Origin: Clostridiales bacterium
GTDB taxonomy: Bacteria; Acidobacteriota; Aminicenantia; Aminicenantales; UBA8522
Direction of reading: 5' to 3'
Assembly: GCA_029907205.1 (NCBI GenBank)
Contig: JARYMI010000011.1
Span: forward strand, 17,483 to 81,482
Length of the DNA stretch: 64,000 bases
Part shown: positions 16,334 to 24,019 of the stretch, piece by piece
Numbering within the stretch: position 1 is the stretch's first letter
How the letters are laid out: each line of letters starts with the position of its first letter
The notes under the pieces: generated by a model
Seen by the model: the letters and a program-made list of their open reading frames with translations, nothing else
Database searches by the model: none
What the model was told of the DNA's origin: nothing
Made by a program: the position numbers and the translations under genes

Positions 16334-17791
16334 GTGAGAAACAAAAAAATTATCGTTTTTCTCCTCTGTGTGATGGTACTTACTATCTTGAGCTCTTATG
16401 CCGAGACCAAAAAGTTGAAAAGGATTGGACAGTATACGTTCGCCCGAGTTAAGGGAAGGATCCCTACTGCGGAGGTCATGAAGATGCTGGTGGACCGCTA
16501 TGCCGGCGACATCAAGTACGGGTTTGACCTGGCCGGCTACGGGGATCTCTATCTTCCGTTCCTTGACCAGCTCAAGGCGGCCTCCTTCGAGGAAAAAGCC
16601 CTCCCTGTGGGCGATAAGCTCATGTGGATGCTCTTCCGGTCTCAGAACAGAGTCAAAGTCGTCAAGGATATCGAGTGGGCAGGGAAGGCGCCGCTTGAGG
16701 TTTTCGTGTTCAACGTGACAAAGGATTACAAGAAGTATGAATTCGTCATGCCCAGGCCGTGCGGCAACATCGCTCTCCGCAGCATCACTGACATGGAGCT
16801 CCCGCCTGCTGTCTGCGCCTTGAGCGTGACTCCAGCCAAAATCAACCTGAAAGACCCCATCACCATCGACATGAGCGGAACCCAGATGGCTGCCTCCATG
16901 GAGGTCGATGTCATCGGCCCTGACGGACAGAAGATTGTTACCCACAGCTTTAAACCAGGCGATGCCGCCAAGAGGATGAGCTTCGACAAGCCCGGCGTCT
17001 ACGCGTTTAAAGGCCGGGCCGTAAACCCCCAGGGTAAGGCCTCAACGAATCCGTGCGAAGCCAAGGTCGTGGTGAACGCGCCCCCAACCTGCAGCCTGAC
17101 GACATCCTGCCTGCCCTGCAAAGACTATGTCGGCAGGCCCGTCACCATCGACGCTTCGGCCTCGAGCGACCCGGACGGAAATATCGCCAAGGCAGATTTC
17201 GAGATCACCGATGAGTCGGGAAATGTCGTCGATAAATTCATGGATAACCAAGCTCCTTTCGTCTGGGACAAGATTTTTGACAAGCCCGGCATCTACACGA
17301 TCAGCCTGGTTGTGACCGACGACTTTGGGGCTGTCTCCGAGCCTTGCCGTCTCAGCCTTGAAGTCACTCAGAAGCGGAATTTCATTTCCGTAGAAGGAGG
17401 CCCCTTCTTCGCCCGCGGCAGCCACGGACCTTATCTTTACGCCATGCTCGATTGGCTCTACTGGATCACGCCGTACAAAGTCGATTTCACGCTTGCTGGC
17501 GGAGGAGCTCTGGCTCTTAAGAGCGACCCCTGGAAGTCAATTTTCTTGGCCGATGCGACGCTGAACTATCATGCCGGACCCGTTTACTTTGGCGGCGGAT
17601 TGGGTTTAACAACCGAAGTCAAGGAAGGCCGCGATGCGGACTTTGAATTGGTCGGCAAGCTCGGGTATGACGTATTCAAAACCTGGAGCAATACCGGCTC
17701 TTTGGTCTTCACAGTCCGATGGCCGCTCGGTTCTGAACGCTCTTTCTCCAAGAATCACAAGTTTGCGCTCGGGTTTCGCGTTCTCTTCTGA
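16334..17791 (+). CDS. Secreted PKD/Ig-like protein with C-terminal beta-rich domain
   Basis: The GTG at 16334 follows AAGGAGG. The 485-residue product has a Sec signal peptide (about 1-23) and a mixed N-terminal region. An Ig-like segment covers about 155-250 and a PKD-type domain about 250-345 with TIDASASSDPDGNI. The last ~135 residues are glycine- and aromatic-rich and end in GFRVLF. A terminal Phe and alternating aromatics suggest a small outer-membrane beta-barrel or barrel-like domain. The role is unknown; a surface-exposed or periplasmic structural protein is likely. It has its own promoter and a clear rho-independent terminator, so it is monocistronic. Confidence 0.75.
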   Translation: MRNKKIIVFLLCVMVLTILSSYAETKKLKRIGQYTFARVKGRIPTAEVMKMLVDRYAGDIKYGFDLAGYGDLYLPFLDQLKAASFEEKALPVGDKLMWMLFRSQNRVKVVKDIEWAGKAPLEVFVFNVTKDYKKYEFVMPRPCGNIALRSITDMELPPAVCALSVTPAKINLKDPITIDMSGTQMAASMEVDVIGPDGQKIVTHSFKPGDAAKRMSFDKPGVYAFKGRAVNPQGKASTNPCEAKVVVNAPPTCSLTTSCLPCKDYVGRPVTIDASASSDPDGNIAKADFEITDESGNVVDKFMDNQAPFVWDKIFDKPGIYTISLVVTDDFGAVSEPCRLSLEVTQKRNFISVEGGPFFARGSHGPYLYAMLDWLYWITPYKVDFTLAGGGALALKSDPWKSIFLADATLNYHAGPVYFGGGLGLTTEVKEGRDADFELVGKLGYDVFKTWSNTGSLVFTVRWPLGSERSFSKNHKFALGFRVLF

Positions 17792-17819
17792 CCTGAAACA
17801 TTAGGTTCGGCAGGGATAA

Positions 17820-17849
17820 GGCCAAGGACGGCGTCCTTGGCCTTTTTTT
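17820..17849 (+). terminator. Rho-independent terminator
   Basis: A perfect 10-bp stem, GGCCAAGGAC and GTCCTTGGCC, encloses a 3-base loop and is followed by seven T residues. It ends the PKD-type gene 28 bp after its stop codon. Confidence 0.93.
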
Positions 17850-17867
17850 CTGGCCAGCGAGAATGAG

Positions 17868-18728
17868 ATGAAAGTTGCCGTTATCGGAGCGGACGGGCAG
17901 CTCGGCTCAGACCTGATGAAAACTCTTTGCCGGGACGACGCGATCCCTCTCTTTTACCCCGATTTTGACATCACGAGGCCAGAGGAAACGCGGCAGACCC
18001 TCGGCCGGCTGGGGGCAGAGGTGGTCATCAACACGGCGGCCTTTCATCGCGTCGACGAGTGCGAGGATAACCCGGCAATGTCGTTTCTTGTTAACTCTGT
18101 AGCGGTCAGAAATCTTGCGCTCGCGGCGCGGGATTTGGGTTTTGTGCTTGTCCATTTCAGCACTGACTACGTTTTTGACGGCAGGAAAGGCAGCCCGTAC
18201 GTCGAGGAAGACCCTCCTCATCCTTTAAACGTCTACGGCGTCTCCAAGCTGGCGGGTGAGTTTTTCGTCAGAAACATTCTCGAGAAGTATTTCCTGATCC
18301 GCACCTGCGGCCTTTACGGAGAGGCCAGTTCGCGAGAGAAGGGGTACAATTTTGTAGACAGAATTGTGGCTCTGGAGAAAGAAGGGAAACCCCTCCGCGT
18401 CGTCAACGACCAGTGGGTGACGCCGACGTCCTCAGCCGAGCTCGCCCAAAGAGTCAGCGAACTCATCAGGACGCCAAACTACGGCCTTTTCCATATGACC
18501 AATGAAGGCCAGTGCACCTGGTATGAGTTTGCCAGGGAGATTTTCCGGCTGACGGGCAAAGATCCACGGTTAGAACCTGTCGATTCCCTGAACCTCAAGG
18601 CCAGGGCGCAGCGGCCGCTCTATTCTGTCCTGGAAAACAGGCGGGCCAAGTCGTTCGGCTTAACCGGATTTTCTCCGTGGCAGGAAGCCTTGAAAGCCTA
18701 TATCGAAAAAAAAGGCTACGTCAGCTGA
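17868..18728 (+). CDS. rfbD: dTDP-4-dehydrorhamnose reductase (RmlD-like)
   Basis: The 286-residue protein has an N-terminal Rossmann motif (VIGADGQLGSDL), the central FSTDYVFDG segment typical of RmlD, and the SDR catalytic pair Tyr123 and Lys127 in YGVSK. RmlD reduces dTDP-4-dehydro-rhamnose to dTDP-L-rhamnose for cell-surface polysaccharide. No rmlA, B or C genes are adjacent, so a related sugar-nucleotide reductase is possible. It lies immediately after a strong terminator and is convergent with the DUF507 genes. The ribosome site is weak (GAGAATGAG). Confidence 0.85.
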   Translation: MKVAVIGADGQLGSDLMKTLCRDDAIPLFYPDFDITRPEETRQTLGRLGAEVVINTAAFHRVDECEDNPAMSFLVNSVAVRNLALAARDLGFVLVHFSTDYVFDGRKGSPYVEEDPPHPLNVYGVSKLAGEFFVRNILEKYFLIRTCGLYGEASSREKGYNFVDRIVALEKEGKPLRVVNDQWVTPTSSAELAQRVSELIRTPNYGLFHMTNEGQCTWYEFAREIFRLTGKDPRLEPVDSLNLKARAQRPLYSVLENRRAKSFGLTGFSPWQEALKAYIEKKGYVS

Positions 18729-18764
18729 TCAATCGACGGCGGTTTCCTGCAAACAACGGCTTGT

Positions 18765-19055
18765 TTATTCAGAGACTTTGCCGAGCTTGGCCAGCTCTTC
18801 GTTGTAATATTTTCTGTAAAGGATTTCCCATTCCCGGCTTCCTTCTTCGATAGATTTTTTCTGCGACTGGATTTTTTCCACGGCTTTCTTGTCAAGCGAG
18901 TCATAGAGCCTCATTTCCTCTTCGATAGCCCGGACAATGGTCAGTCGGATTTCATTGGGATCGTCCATGAATTCGACCTGCTCGTTGTTGTAGAGCAAGT
19001 TGAGAATCTGCTTGGAAAGAAAGTTGACCTTCTCACGGGAAAGGCGGTTGCTCAC
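18765..19055 (-). CDS. DUF507 family protein, second copy
   Basis: The GTG start at 19055 overlaps the stop of the upstream DUF507 gene (GTGA). The 96-residue product is charged and helical, with a conserved-looking IRLTIVRAIEEEMRLYDSLD segment. It aligns by eye with the neighbour: an N-terminal 'hydrophobic helix then acidic loop' followed by a long basic/acidic helix with YRKYYNEEL near the C-terminus. DUF507 has no established biochemical role. The pair probably forms one translationally coupled unit, possibly a hetero-oligomer. Confidence 0.82.
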   Translation of the reverse strand: MSNRLSREKVNFLSKQILNLLYNNEQVEFMDDPNEIRLTIVRAIEEEMRLYDSLDKKAVEKIQSQKKSIEEGSREWEILYRKYYNEELAKLGKVSE

Positions 19056-19330
19056 AGGACGATGTTCCTTTCTTTGGCCAGCTTTGTCTTGATCATCCGG
19101 AACATCGTCTGGTACTCGATATTTTCCCGGCGGATTTTTTCCATGTGTTTGCTGAGAATATCCCTGACCTCCTGGTCAAGCTGGTCTTCTTTCTGGAATT
19201 CTTCGGTGATGAGGCCGATGACGTCTTCGACAATCCTGTTCTTGTCCTCGAGAGTAACCTTGCCCTCTTTGGTCAGATTTCTGACGATCACAAAAGCCAT
19301 GTGTTCAATCTGGTTTTTATTCAGCCTCAT
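19052..19330 (-). CDS. DUF507 family protein, first copy
   Basis: The ATG at 19330 (MRLNKNQIEHMAF) is preferred; an in-frame start at 19348 is possible. The 92-residue product is helical and highly charged, with ITEEFQKEDQLDQEVRDIL in the middle and a basic C-terminal tail. It is a DUF507 paralogue of the next gene, with which it overlaps by four bases. The function is unknown. A promoter candidate lies just upstream at 19342-19370, so it need not depend on read-through from truB. Confidence 0.82.
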   Translation of the reverse strand: MRLNKNQIEHMAFVIVRNLTKEGKVTLEDKNRIVEDVIGLITEEFQKEDQLDQEVRDILSKHMEKIRRENIEYQTMFRMIKTKLAKERNIVL

Positions 19331-19341
19331 CGCTTTTCTAA

Positions 19342-19370
19342 AATACAATAAGTGGGCCTAAAATTCAAGG
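19342..19370 (-). promoter_or_regulatory. Putative promoter of the DUF507 pair
   Basis: Minus-strand TTGAAT (19365-19370) and TATTTT (19342-19347) are separated by 17 bp and lie directly upstream of the first DUF507 ATG. Confidence 0.4.
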
Positions 19371-19393
19371 ACGCAGGAAAGCCCGAAATTGCT

Positions 19394-19457
19394 GATAGAA
19401 GCACCCGACGAGTGATCTCGGCCCCCGAACCACGCCGCCCGTCGGGGGCGCTTCCCA
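19394..19457. repeat. Noncoding repeat copy B
   Basis: Both ends match copy A (16000-16157): ATAGAAGCACCCGACGAGT on the left and CCACGCCGCCCGTCGGGGG on the right. CCCGACG (19404-19410) and CGTCGGG (19440-19446) form a perfect inverted repeat around 29 bases. It lies between the end of truB and the DUF507 promoter. Confidence 0.4.
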
Positions 19458-19538
19458 TCGTACTAATCTCTCAGAATGACAAGCACTTTTCGTTGACGCA
19501 AATTTTCTGATAGAAGTTTTAGGGTGAGGAAAGAATGG

Positions 19539-20462
19539 TCAGCGGAGGACAATGGTGGGGACTATGCCTCCCTTTCTCTTGTCTCTCCGGGCCAAGGCAA
19601 GGAACCTGCCTTCCTCGCTGAATACCCGGAAGATGGCTTCGCCTTCAGGAGGCACAGCCTCGCCCCTTTCCGGTTCGAAGACTTTGAGGACATGATCGGA
19701 TGGGATGGCCTTCCCTTTCTGTACTGTTCCTTTGCTTAAAGATTTAAGGACAGCTTTTGGCCATTCCTTGAAAAGCGACTCAAGAGGGATCAGGAATTCC
19801 TGAACGTTTCCACAGGCCGTCAATTTTTCCACTTGTTCCAACAAGAAGGCGCTGGAGGCTCTGAACTTTCCCGCCTCAGTCCTCCGAAGCGCAGCAAGAT
19901 GGGCTCCGCAGCCAAGATCCTGGCCGAGGTCGTGGGCAAGAGAGCGGATATACGTTCCCGAGCTGCATTTTGCCTCGAAGTCAACGACGGGAGGGGTGTA
20001 GTCGGTTAGCCTAAAGGAATAGATGGTCACAGGATGGGGATTCAATTCAACTGGCTTTTTTGACCTGGCCCATTTGTAAAGCGGCTTTCCCCCCATTTTT
20101 TTGGCTGAGTAGGGCGGTGGGACCTGTTCAATCGTACCCACAAATTTTTCCATTGCCCTCAGGAGGTCCTGTTGAGAAGGCAAGTCGGCACTCTCTGCCG
20201 TCATTGGGCGGCCTAAAGCATCATACGTATCTGTGGCCAGACCGAGCCTGATTCTTCCCACGTAGACTTTGTCCTGTTTAGCGAAAACTGGGAAGAGCCG
20301 CGTGGCTGTACCAACGCCGATGAGAAGCAGGCCGGTTGCCAGAGGATCGAGGGTGCCGAAATGTCCGACTCTTGCGAGGCCGAGGATTTTTCTTATGCGA
20401 GCGACGATATCGTGTGAGGTAAGGCCTCGAGGTTTATCAATTAAGATGAGGCCATCCATCAC
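19539..20462 (-). CDS. truB: tRNA pseudouridine-55 synthase
   Basis: The 307-residue enzyme starts with a GTG at 20462 or the adjacent ATG at 20459, both overlapping the nrnA stop. The catalytic motif GHFGTLDPLATG holds Asp39, the nucleophile. LILIDKPRGLTSHDIV and the later YSAKKMGGKPLYKWAR are also typical, as is a C-terminal PUA-like extension. TruB converts U55 of tRNA to pseudouridine in the T-loop. It is the last gene of nusA-infB-DUF503-rbfA-nrnA-truB; ribF and rpsO, which often follow, are not present. Confidence 0.95.
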   Translation of the reverse strand: MMDGLILIDKPRGLTSHDIVARIRKILGLARVGHFGTLDPLATGLLLIGVGTATRLFPVFAKQDKVYVGRIRLGLATDTYDALGRPMTAESADLPSQQDLLRAMEKFVGTIEQVPPPYSAKKMGGKPLYKWARSKKPVELNPHPVTIYSFRLTDYTPPVVDFEAKCSSGTYIRSLAHDLGQDLGCGAHLAALRRTEAGKFRASSAFLLEQVEKLTACGNVQEFLIPLESLFKEWPKAVLKSLSKGTVQKGKAIPSDHVLKVFEPERGEAVPPEGEAIFRVFSEEGRFLALARRDKRKGGIVPTIVLR

Positions 20463-21469
20463 TCCGTCCGTGAGGATAAGGCGTGAATTTTTAATGCAGA
20501 TTCTCTTTTTTGTTCAAGGAATTTCTCTATCTGACGGGGTATGTCTCTTATTAGTTTATCATAGGGGCCGGAGGCCGTAAAACCTGCGGCGTGAACATGG
20601 CCGCCGCCCCCGAACTGCTCAGCAATAGCCGCCGCGTTGGCCAGTCCTTTGGACCGGAGGCTTATCCGAAACGTATCCCTGGCCATCTCTTTAAAAAAAA
20701 GAACCATCTCGACACCCTTGATCGAGCGGGCCAGGGTCGTGATATCTTCAGTGTCGATTTCCCTCAGGTGGAAGGCGCGGAGGAATTTTTTGAACATGGT
20801 GATGGTGGCGATGGTTCCTTTCTTGTTCATCCTGAGAGTGGATAACACGTGACCCAAGAGCTTGATTTTTTCTGGCGGATTGGTGTTGAACAGAAATTCT
20901 GTCGTCTTGATCGGGTTGGCCCCAAGCCTGACCAGTTTGTGGCAGACATCGAACGCGCGGGACGTCGTGTTGGAGAACTGGAACGAGCCCGTATCCGAAA
21001 CGATGGCGCAGTAGAGATGGCTGGCGATCTCGGGAGTGAGGGGCAGGCCGGTTTTTTCGGACAGAAGGAAGACCATTTCGCCGACAGCCGAGGCTTCAGG
21101 GTCGACCCAGTTGATGTCTGCATAAGAGTCATTCGAATAGTGATGATCGATGTTGATTTTGAAATACCCCCCCAGGTTTTTTTGGCCCGAGCGGGCGACG
21201 CTGGCGCATTCGAGGAGAATAACCAGGTCGAACCGGCGCGCCGGAACTTGCCCGATCTTGATCCCCGCCGCTTCCGGCATTTGACTGAAAGGGAAAGGCG
21301 TGGGATCCCTGTTGATGAGGCTCATCTTCTTGCCGAGCGCTTCGCCCATCTTAGCCAAAGCCAGACCAGTGCAAATGGAATCTCCGTCTGGCCTCAGATG
21401 GCTGGTGATAACAACGCGTTCGCTCTCGATGATCTTCTGGTGGATGAGGTGGTAAAGATCATTTTTCAT
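20459..21469 (-). CDS. nrnA: DHH/DHHA1 phosphoesterase, NrnA-like oligoribonuclease/pAp phosphatase
   Basis: The ATG at 21469 lies inside the end of rbfA (11-bp overlap) and gives 336 residues. Motif I HLRPDGD (residues 24-30), motif III IDHH and the DHHA1 motif GGGGHVHAAGF are clear. Motif II, usually with an Asp, reads LLECASVARSG here, with Glu in the expected position. The family degrades 2- to 5-nt RNAs and 3'-phosphoadenosine 5'-phosphate with Mn2+. It sits between rbfA and truB, its usual place in many bacteria. Activity is likely; the Asp-to-Glu change should be compared with close relatives. Confidence 0.9.
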   Translation of the reverse strand: MKNDLYHLIHQKIIESERVVITSHLRPDGDSICTGLALAKMGEALGKKMSLINRDPTPFPFSQMPEAAGIKIGQVPARRFDLVILLECASVARSGQKNLGGYFKINIDHHYSNDSYADINWVDPEASAVGEMVFLLSEKTGLPLTPEIASHLYCAIVSDTGSFQFSNTTSRAFDVCHKLVRLGANPIKTTEFLFNTNPPEKIKLLGHVLSTLRMNKKGTIATITMFKKFLRAFHLREIDTEDITTLARSIKGVEMVLFFKEMARDTFRISLRSKGLANAAAIAEQFGGGGHVHAAGFTASGPYDKLIRDIPRQIEKFLEQKRESALKIHALSSRTE

Positions 21470-21809
21470 GTTTCTTGATCTGCGAGAGCAGTTCGTCAAT
21501 GAGGCTTTCATACTCGGCTGTCTGGTCAAGGGCAAAAATAAGGCTCGGATTATACTTTAATTTGATGGCTGAGGCAATAGTCTTGCGCAGGTAACCCTTC
21601 CTCTTATCCAGGCCGGCCAGGAGCGCCTCTTTATCGACCTGGCCGTATGAACTCAGGTATACATAAGCTGTTTTCAGGTCGGCGCTCATCTCCACCCTGG
21701 TGACGGTGATGAGGCCGGATGAGGAATCTTGAATATCCTGGATGAGGACCCGACCGAGTATTCCCTTGATAAGGCTGCCCACTCTTTCTTGGCGTCGGCT
21801 TGCGCTCAT
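21459..21809 (-). CDS. rbfA: 30S ribosome-binding factor A
   Basis: The 116-residue protein has the KH-like RbfA fold, with RVGSLIKGILGRVL at the N-terminus, the SSGLITVTRVEMSADLKTAYVY central strand-helix region and the IKLKYNPSLIFALD stretch. RbfA binds immature 30S subunits and assists 16S rRNA 5'-end processing. An AGGAG ribosome site precedes the ATG and directly abuts a small GC hairpin. The gene lies 96 bp after DUF503 and overlaps nrnA. Confidence 0.93.
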   Translation of the reverse strand: MSASRRQERVGSLIKGILGRVLIQDIQDSSSGLITVTRVEMSADLKTAYVYLSSYGQVDKEALLAGLDKRKGYLRKTIASAIKLKYNPSLIFALDQTAEYESLIDELLSQIKKHEK

Positions 21810-21813
21810 GGTG

Positions 21814-21837
21814 ACTCCTTCCGCCCCAAAAAGGCGG
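21814..21837 (-). promoter_or_regulatory. Hairpin abutting the rbfA ribosome-binding site
   Basis: CCGCC and GGCGG (21821-21837) form a 5-bp stem with a 7-base loop that ends right against the AAGGAG ribosome site of rbfA. It may tune translation or processing of the polycistronic mRNA; no poly-T follows, so it is not a terminator. Confidence 0.35.
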
Positions 21838-21905
21838 CTTCTTCCTCTCGACCGGTGCAGCTCTTTTCCCGTCCCTGCCAGGCTGCTCCTCTTCCCGAAG
21901 TTACT

Positions 21906-22187
21906 TCAGAAATAATGAATCTCAGCCTTGAGGACTTCCGCCTCCAGGTTCTGCTCGGCTTCTTCTGTGATTCTGCGCAACACCTGGTCGACTAAGCCCT
22001 GCTGGTTGTTGATAGTGACGATCCCGATTTTTGCCCTCTGCCACTTATCCAGGAAATCAAGCTCGGCCACAGCGACGTTGAATTTCTTTCTGATCCTGTC
22101 CCTGAAGGCGCTGATCACTTTTCTCTTTTCCTTGAGGGAATGAGAGGCGGGGAGGAAAATTTCGAGCGAGAGAAGTCCTATGATCAT
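21906..22187 (-). CDS. DUF503 family protein (YlxP-like)
   Basis: The 93-residue protein shows the DUF503 pattern: a beta strand (IGLLSLEIFLP), then HSLKEKRKVISAFRDRIRKKFNVAVAE, and a ferredoxin-like beta-alpha-beta-beta-alpha-beta arrangement. In Firmicutes and others the homologue YlxP lies between infB and rbfA, exactly as here. It is thought to be linked to ribosome assembly; its biochemical role is not settled. It begins 14 bp after the infB stop, in the same operon. Confidence 0.88.
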   Translation of the reverse strand: MIIGLLSLEIFLPASHSLKEKRKVISAFRDRIRKKFNVAVAELDFLDKWQRAKIGIVTINNQQGLVDQVLRRITEEAEQNLEAEVLKAEIHYF

Positions 22188-22201
22188 CGGCTTCCGACCG
22201 T

Positions 22202-24019
22202 TCAGGCCGGCTTGCTTATTTCAGTAACAAAAGCAACGATGACATCGCCTTCTTGGATATCCTTGAACCCTTCCAGCGAAATGCCGCATTCCAGCCCCTT
22301 GCTCACTTCTGTTACGCTCTCTTTAACCCGCTTAAGTGAGGAAATCCTACCCTGATGGATGATTTCTTGACCGCGCATGACTCTGACTTCGGCGTGCCGC
22401 GTGATTTTGCCGTCGAGAACATAGCAGCCAGCGATCGTGCCCACCCTGGCGATCTGGAATATCTTCCGGATTTCTGCCCGGCCCAGGTAGACTTCTTTGC
22501 GGACCGGCTCGAGCATTCCGGCGAGGGCTCGGCGGATGTCCTCGATCAGCTGGTAGATGATGTTGTAGCTCCGGATCTCAACGTTTTCCTGCTTGGCCAG
22601 CTCCATTATTTTCTGGCTGGGCTTGACGTTGTAGCCGAGAATGATGGCCCTAGAGGCTGAAGCCAGAAGGACGTCAGACTCAGTGATGCTTCCGGTGGCG
22701 GAGTGGATGATCTTGACTTTGATCTTCTCTGAGCTGAGCGGCGGGAGGATGTCGTGGAGAACCTCAACGGAGCCCTGGACGTCCGCTCTGATGATCAAGG
22801 AAAGCTCTTTGATGTCGCTCCCTTCAATTTTTTTGAACAGCTCTTCTAGCGTAAAATGCTCGGGTTGCGGCGGCTCTTCTTTTTTAATTTTAGAGAGCCG
22901 ATGCGTGACGATTCGCTTGGCCGTTTCAAGGTCGGGAACGACCTGGAATAAATCGCCAGCCGCGGGGACGTCTGAATAACCGAGAATTTCCACTGGCATG
23001 GAAAGCTCGGCTTTCATGAGCAGGCGTCCGTTTTCGTCGAACAGGGCCCTGACCTTTCCAGAGGTTGTCCCTGAAATAAAAGCCTGGCCGCTCGAGAGTG
23101 TGCCGTGCTGAATGATCACGGTCGCCAGCGGGCCTTTCTTCGGATCCATCCGGGCTTCCAAAACCACCCCCTGGGCTTCGACATTGGGATTTCCCTTGAT
23201 CTCAAGGACGTCGGCTAAGAGGAGAATCATCTCCAAGAGCTCGCTCAGGTTTGTTTTTTCTTTGGCAGAAACGTCCACGCTGATGATATCCCCGCCCCAG
23301 TCCTCGACAAGAAGACCTTCTTTGGATAATTGCTGTTTCACGCGGTCGGCGCTGGCTTCAGGCTTATCGATTTTGTTGATGGCCACGATGATCGGCACCC
23401 CCGCCGCCTTGGCGTGGCTGATGGCTTCCCGTGTTTGAGGCATGACGCCATCATCGGCCGCGACGACCAGGACGACGATGTCTGTCACCCTGGCTCCTCT
23501 GGCCCTGAGTTGAGTGAAGGCTTCGTGGCCGGGCGTGTCAATAAACGTGATGAAACGGTTGTTAAAAGAAACGCGGTAGGCGCCAATATGCTGGGTGATT
23601 CCTCCCCATTCCTTTTCGATCAAGTTAGAGGACCTTATGGCATCGAGCAGAGTCGTCTTGCCGTGGTCCACATGGCCCATGATCGTGACAACCGGAGGCC
23701 GCGTCACAAGGGCGTCTTTCTGGCTCTCGGCGCGCCGCCTGACCTCTTCCTCGTAGCTGAGAAATTCTATGTCGGCATCAGCTATCGGGGCGATGAGCGC
23801 CGCCAGCTTTCCGTTGATGAAGTCGCTGTGGTCGAGCATCATTCCGCGCTCGGCAAGCGCTTTGACCAAGTCCTTTGGCCTGACAGATATTTTCTCTGCA
23901 ACCTCCCTAAGAGCCATCCCTTCGCGGAGGATGATCTTGGGCCGGACCTTGGGAGGTTTTTCGGCCTTGGCCTTTTTCTTGGTCGTCTTCGGTTTTTCCT
24001 CTTCTTTCTTCATCGTCAT
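22202..24019 (-). CDS. infB: Translation initiation factor IF-2
   Basis: The ATG at 24019 overlaps the nusA stop (ATGA). The 605-residue form is short for IF-2: a ~27-residue Lys-rich tail, one IF2N-like region (about 30-80), then the GTPase core and domains II-IV. The GTPase motifs are intact: GHVDHGKTTLL (G1), GGITQH (G2), DTPGHEAF (G3) and NKID (G4). IF-2 positions fMet-tRNA on the 30S subunit and promotes subunit joining. The missing long N-terminal linker seen in many bacteria accounts for the small size; nothing suggests truncation. Confidence 0.97.
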   Translation of the reverse strand: MTMKKEEEKPKTTKKKAKAEKPPKVRPKIILREGMALREVAEKISVRPKDLVKALAERGMMLDHSDFINGKLAALIAPIADADIEFLSYEEEVRRRAESQKDALVTRPPVVTIMGHVDHGKTTLLDAIRSSNLIEKEWGGITQHIGAYRVSFNNRFITFIDTPGHEAFTQLRARGARVTDIVVLVVAADDGVMPQTREAISHAKAAGVPIIVAINKIDKPEASADRVKQQLSKEGLLVEDWGGDIISVDVSAKEKTNLSELLEMILLLADVLEIKGNPNVEAQGVVLEARMDPKKGPLATVIIQHGTLSSGQAFISGTTSGKVRALFDENGRLLMKAELSMPVEILGYSDVPAAGDLFQVVPDLETAKRIVTHRLSKIKKEEPPQPEHFTLEELFKKIEGSDIKELSLIIRADVQGSVEVLHDILPPLSSEKIKVKIIHSATGSITESDVLLASASRAIILGYNVKPSQKIMELAKQENVEIRSYNIIYQLIEDIRRALAGMLEPVRKEVYLGRAEIRKIFQIARVGTIAGCYVLDGKITRHAEVRVMRGQEIIHQGRISSLKRVKESVTEVSKGLECGISLEGFKDIQEGDVIVAFVTEISKPA

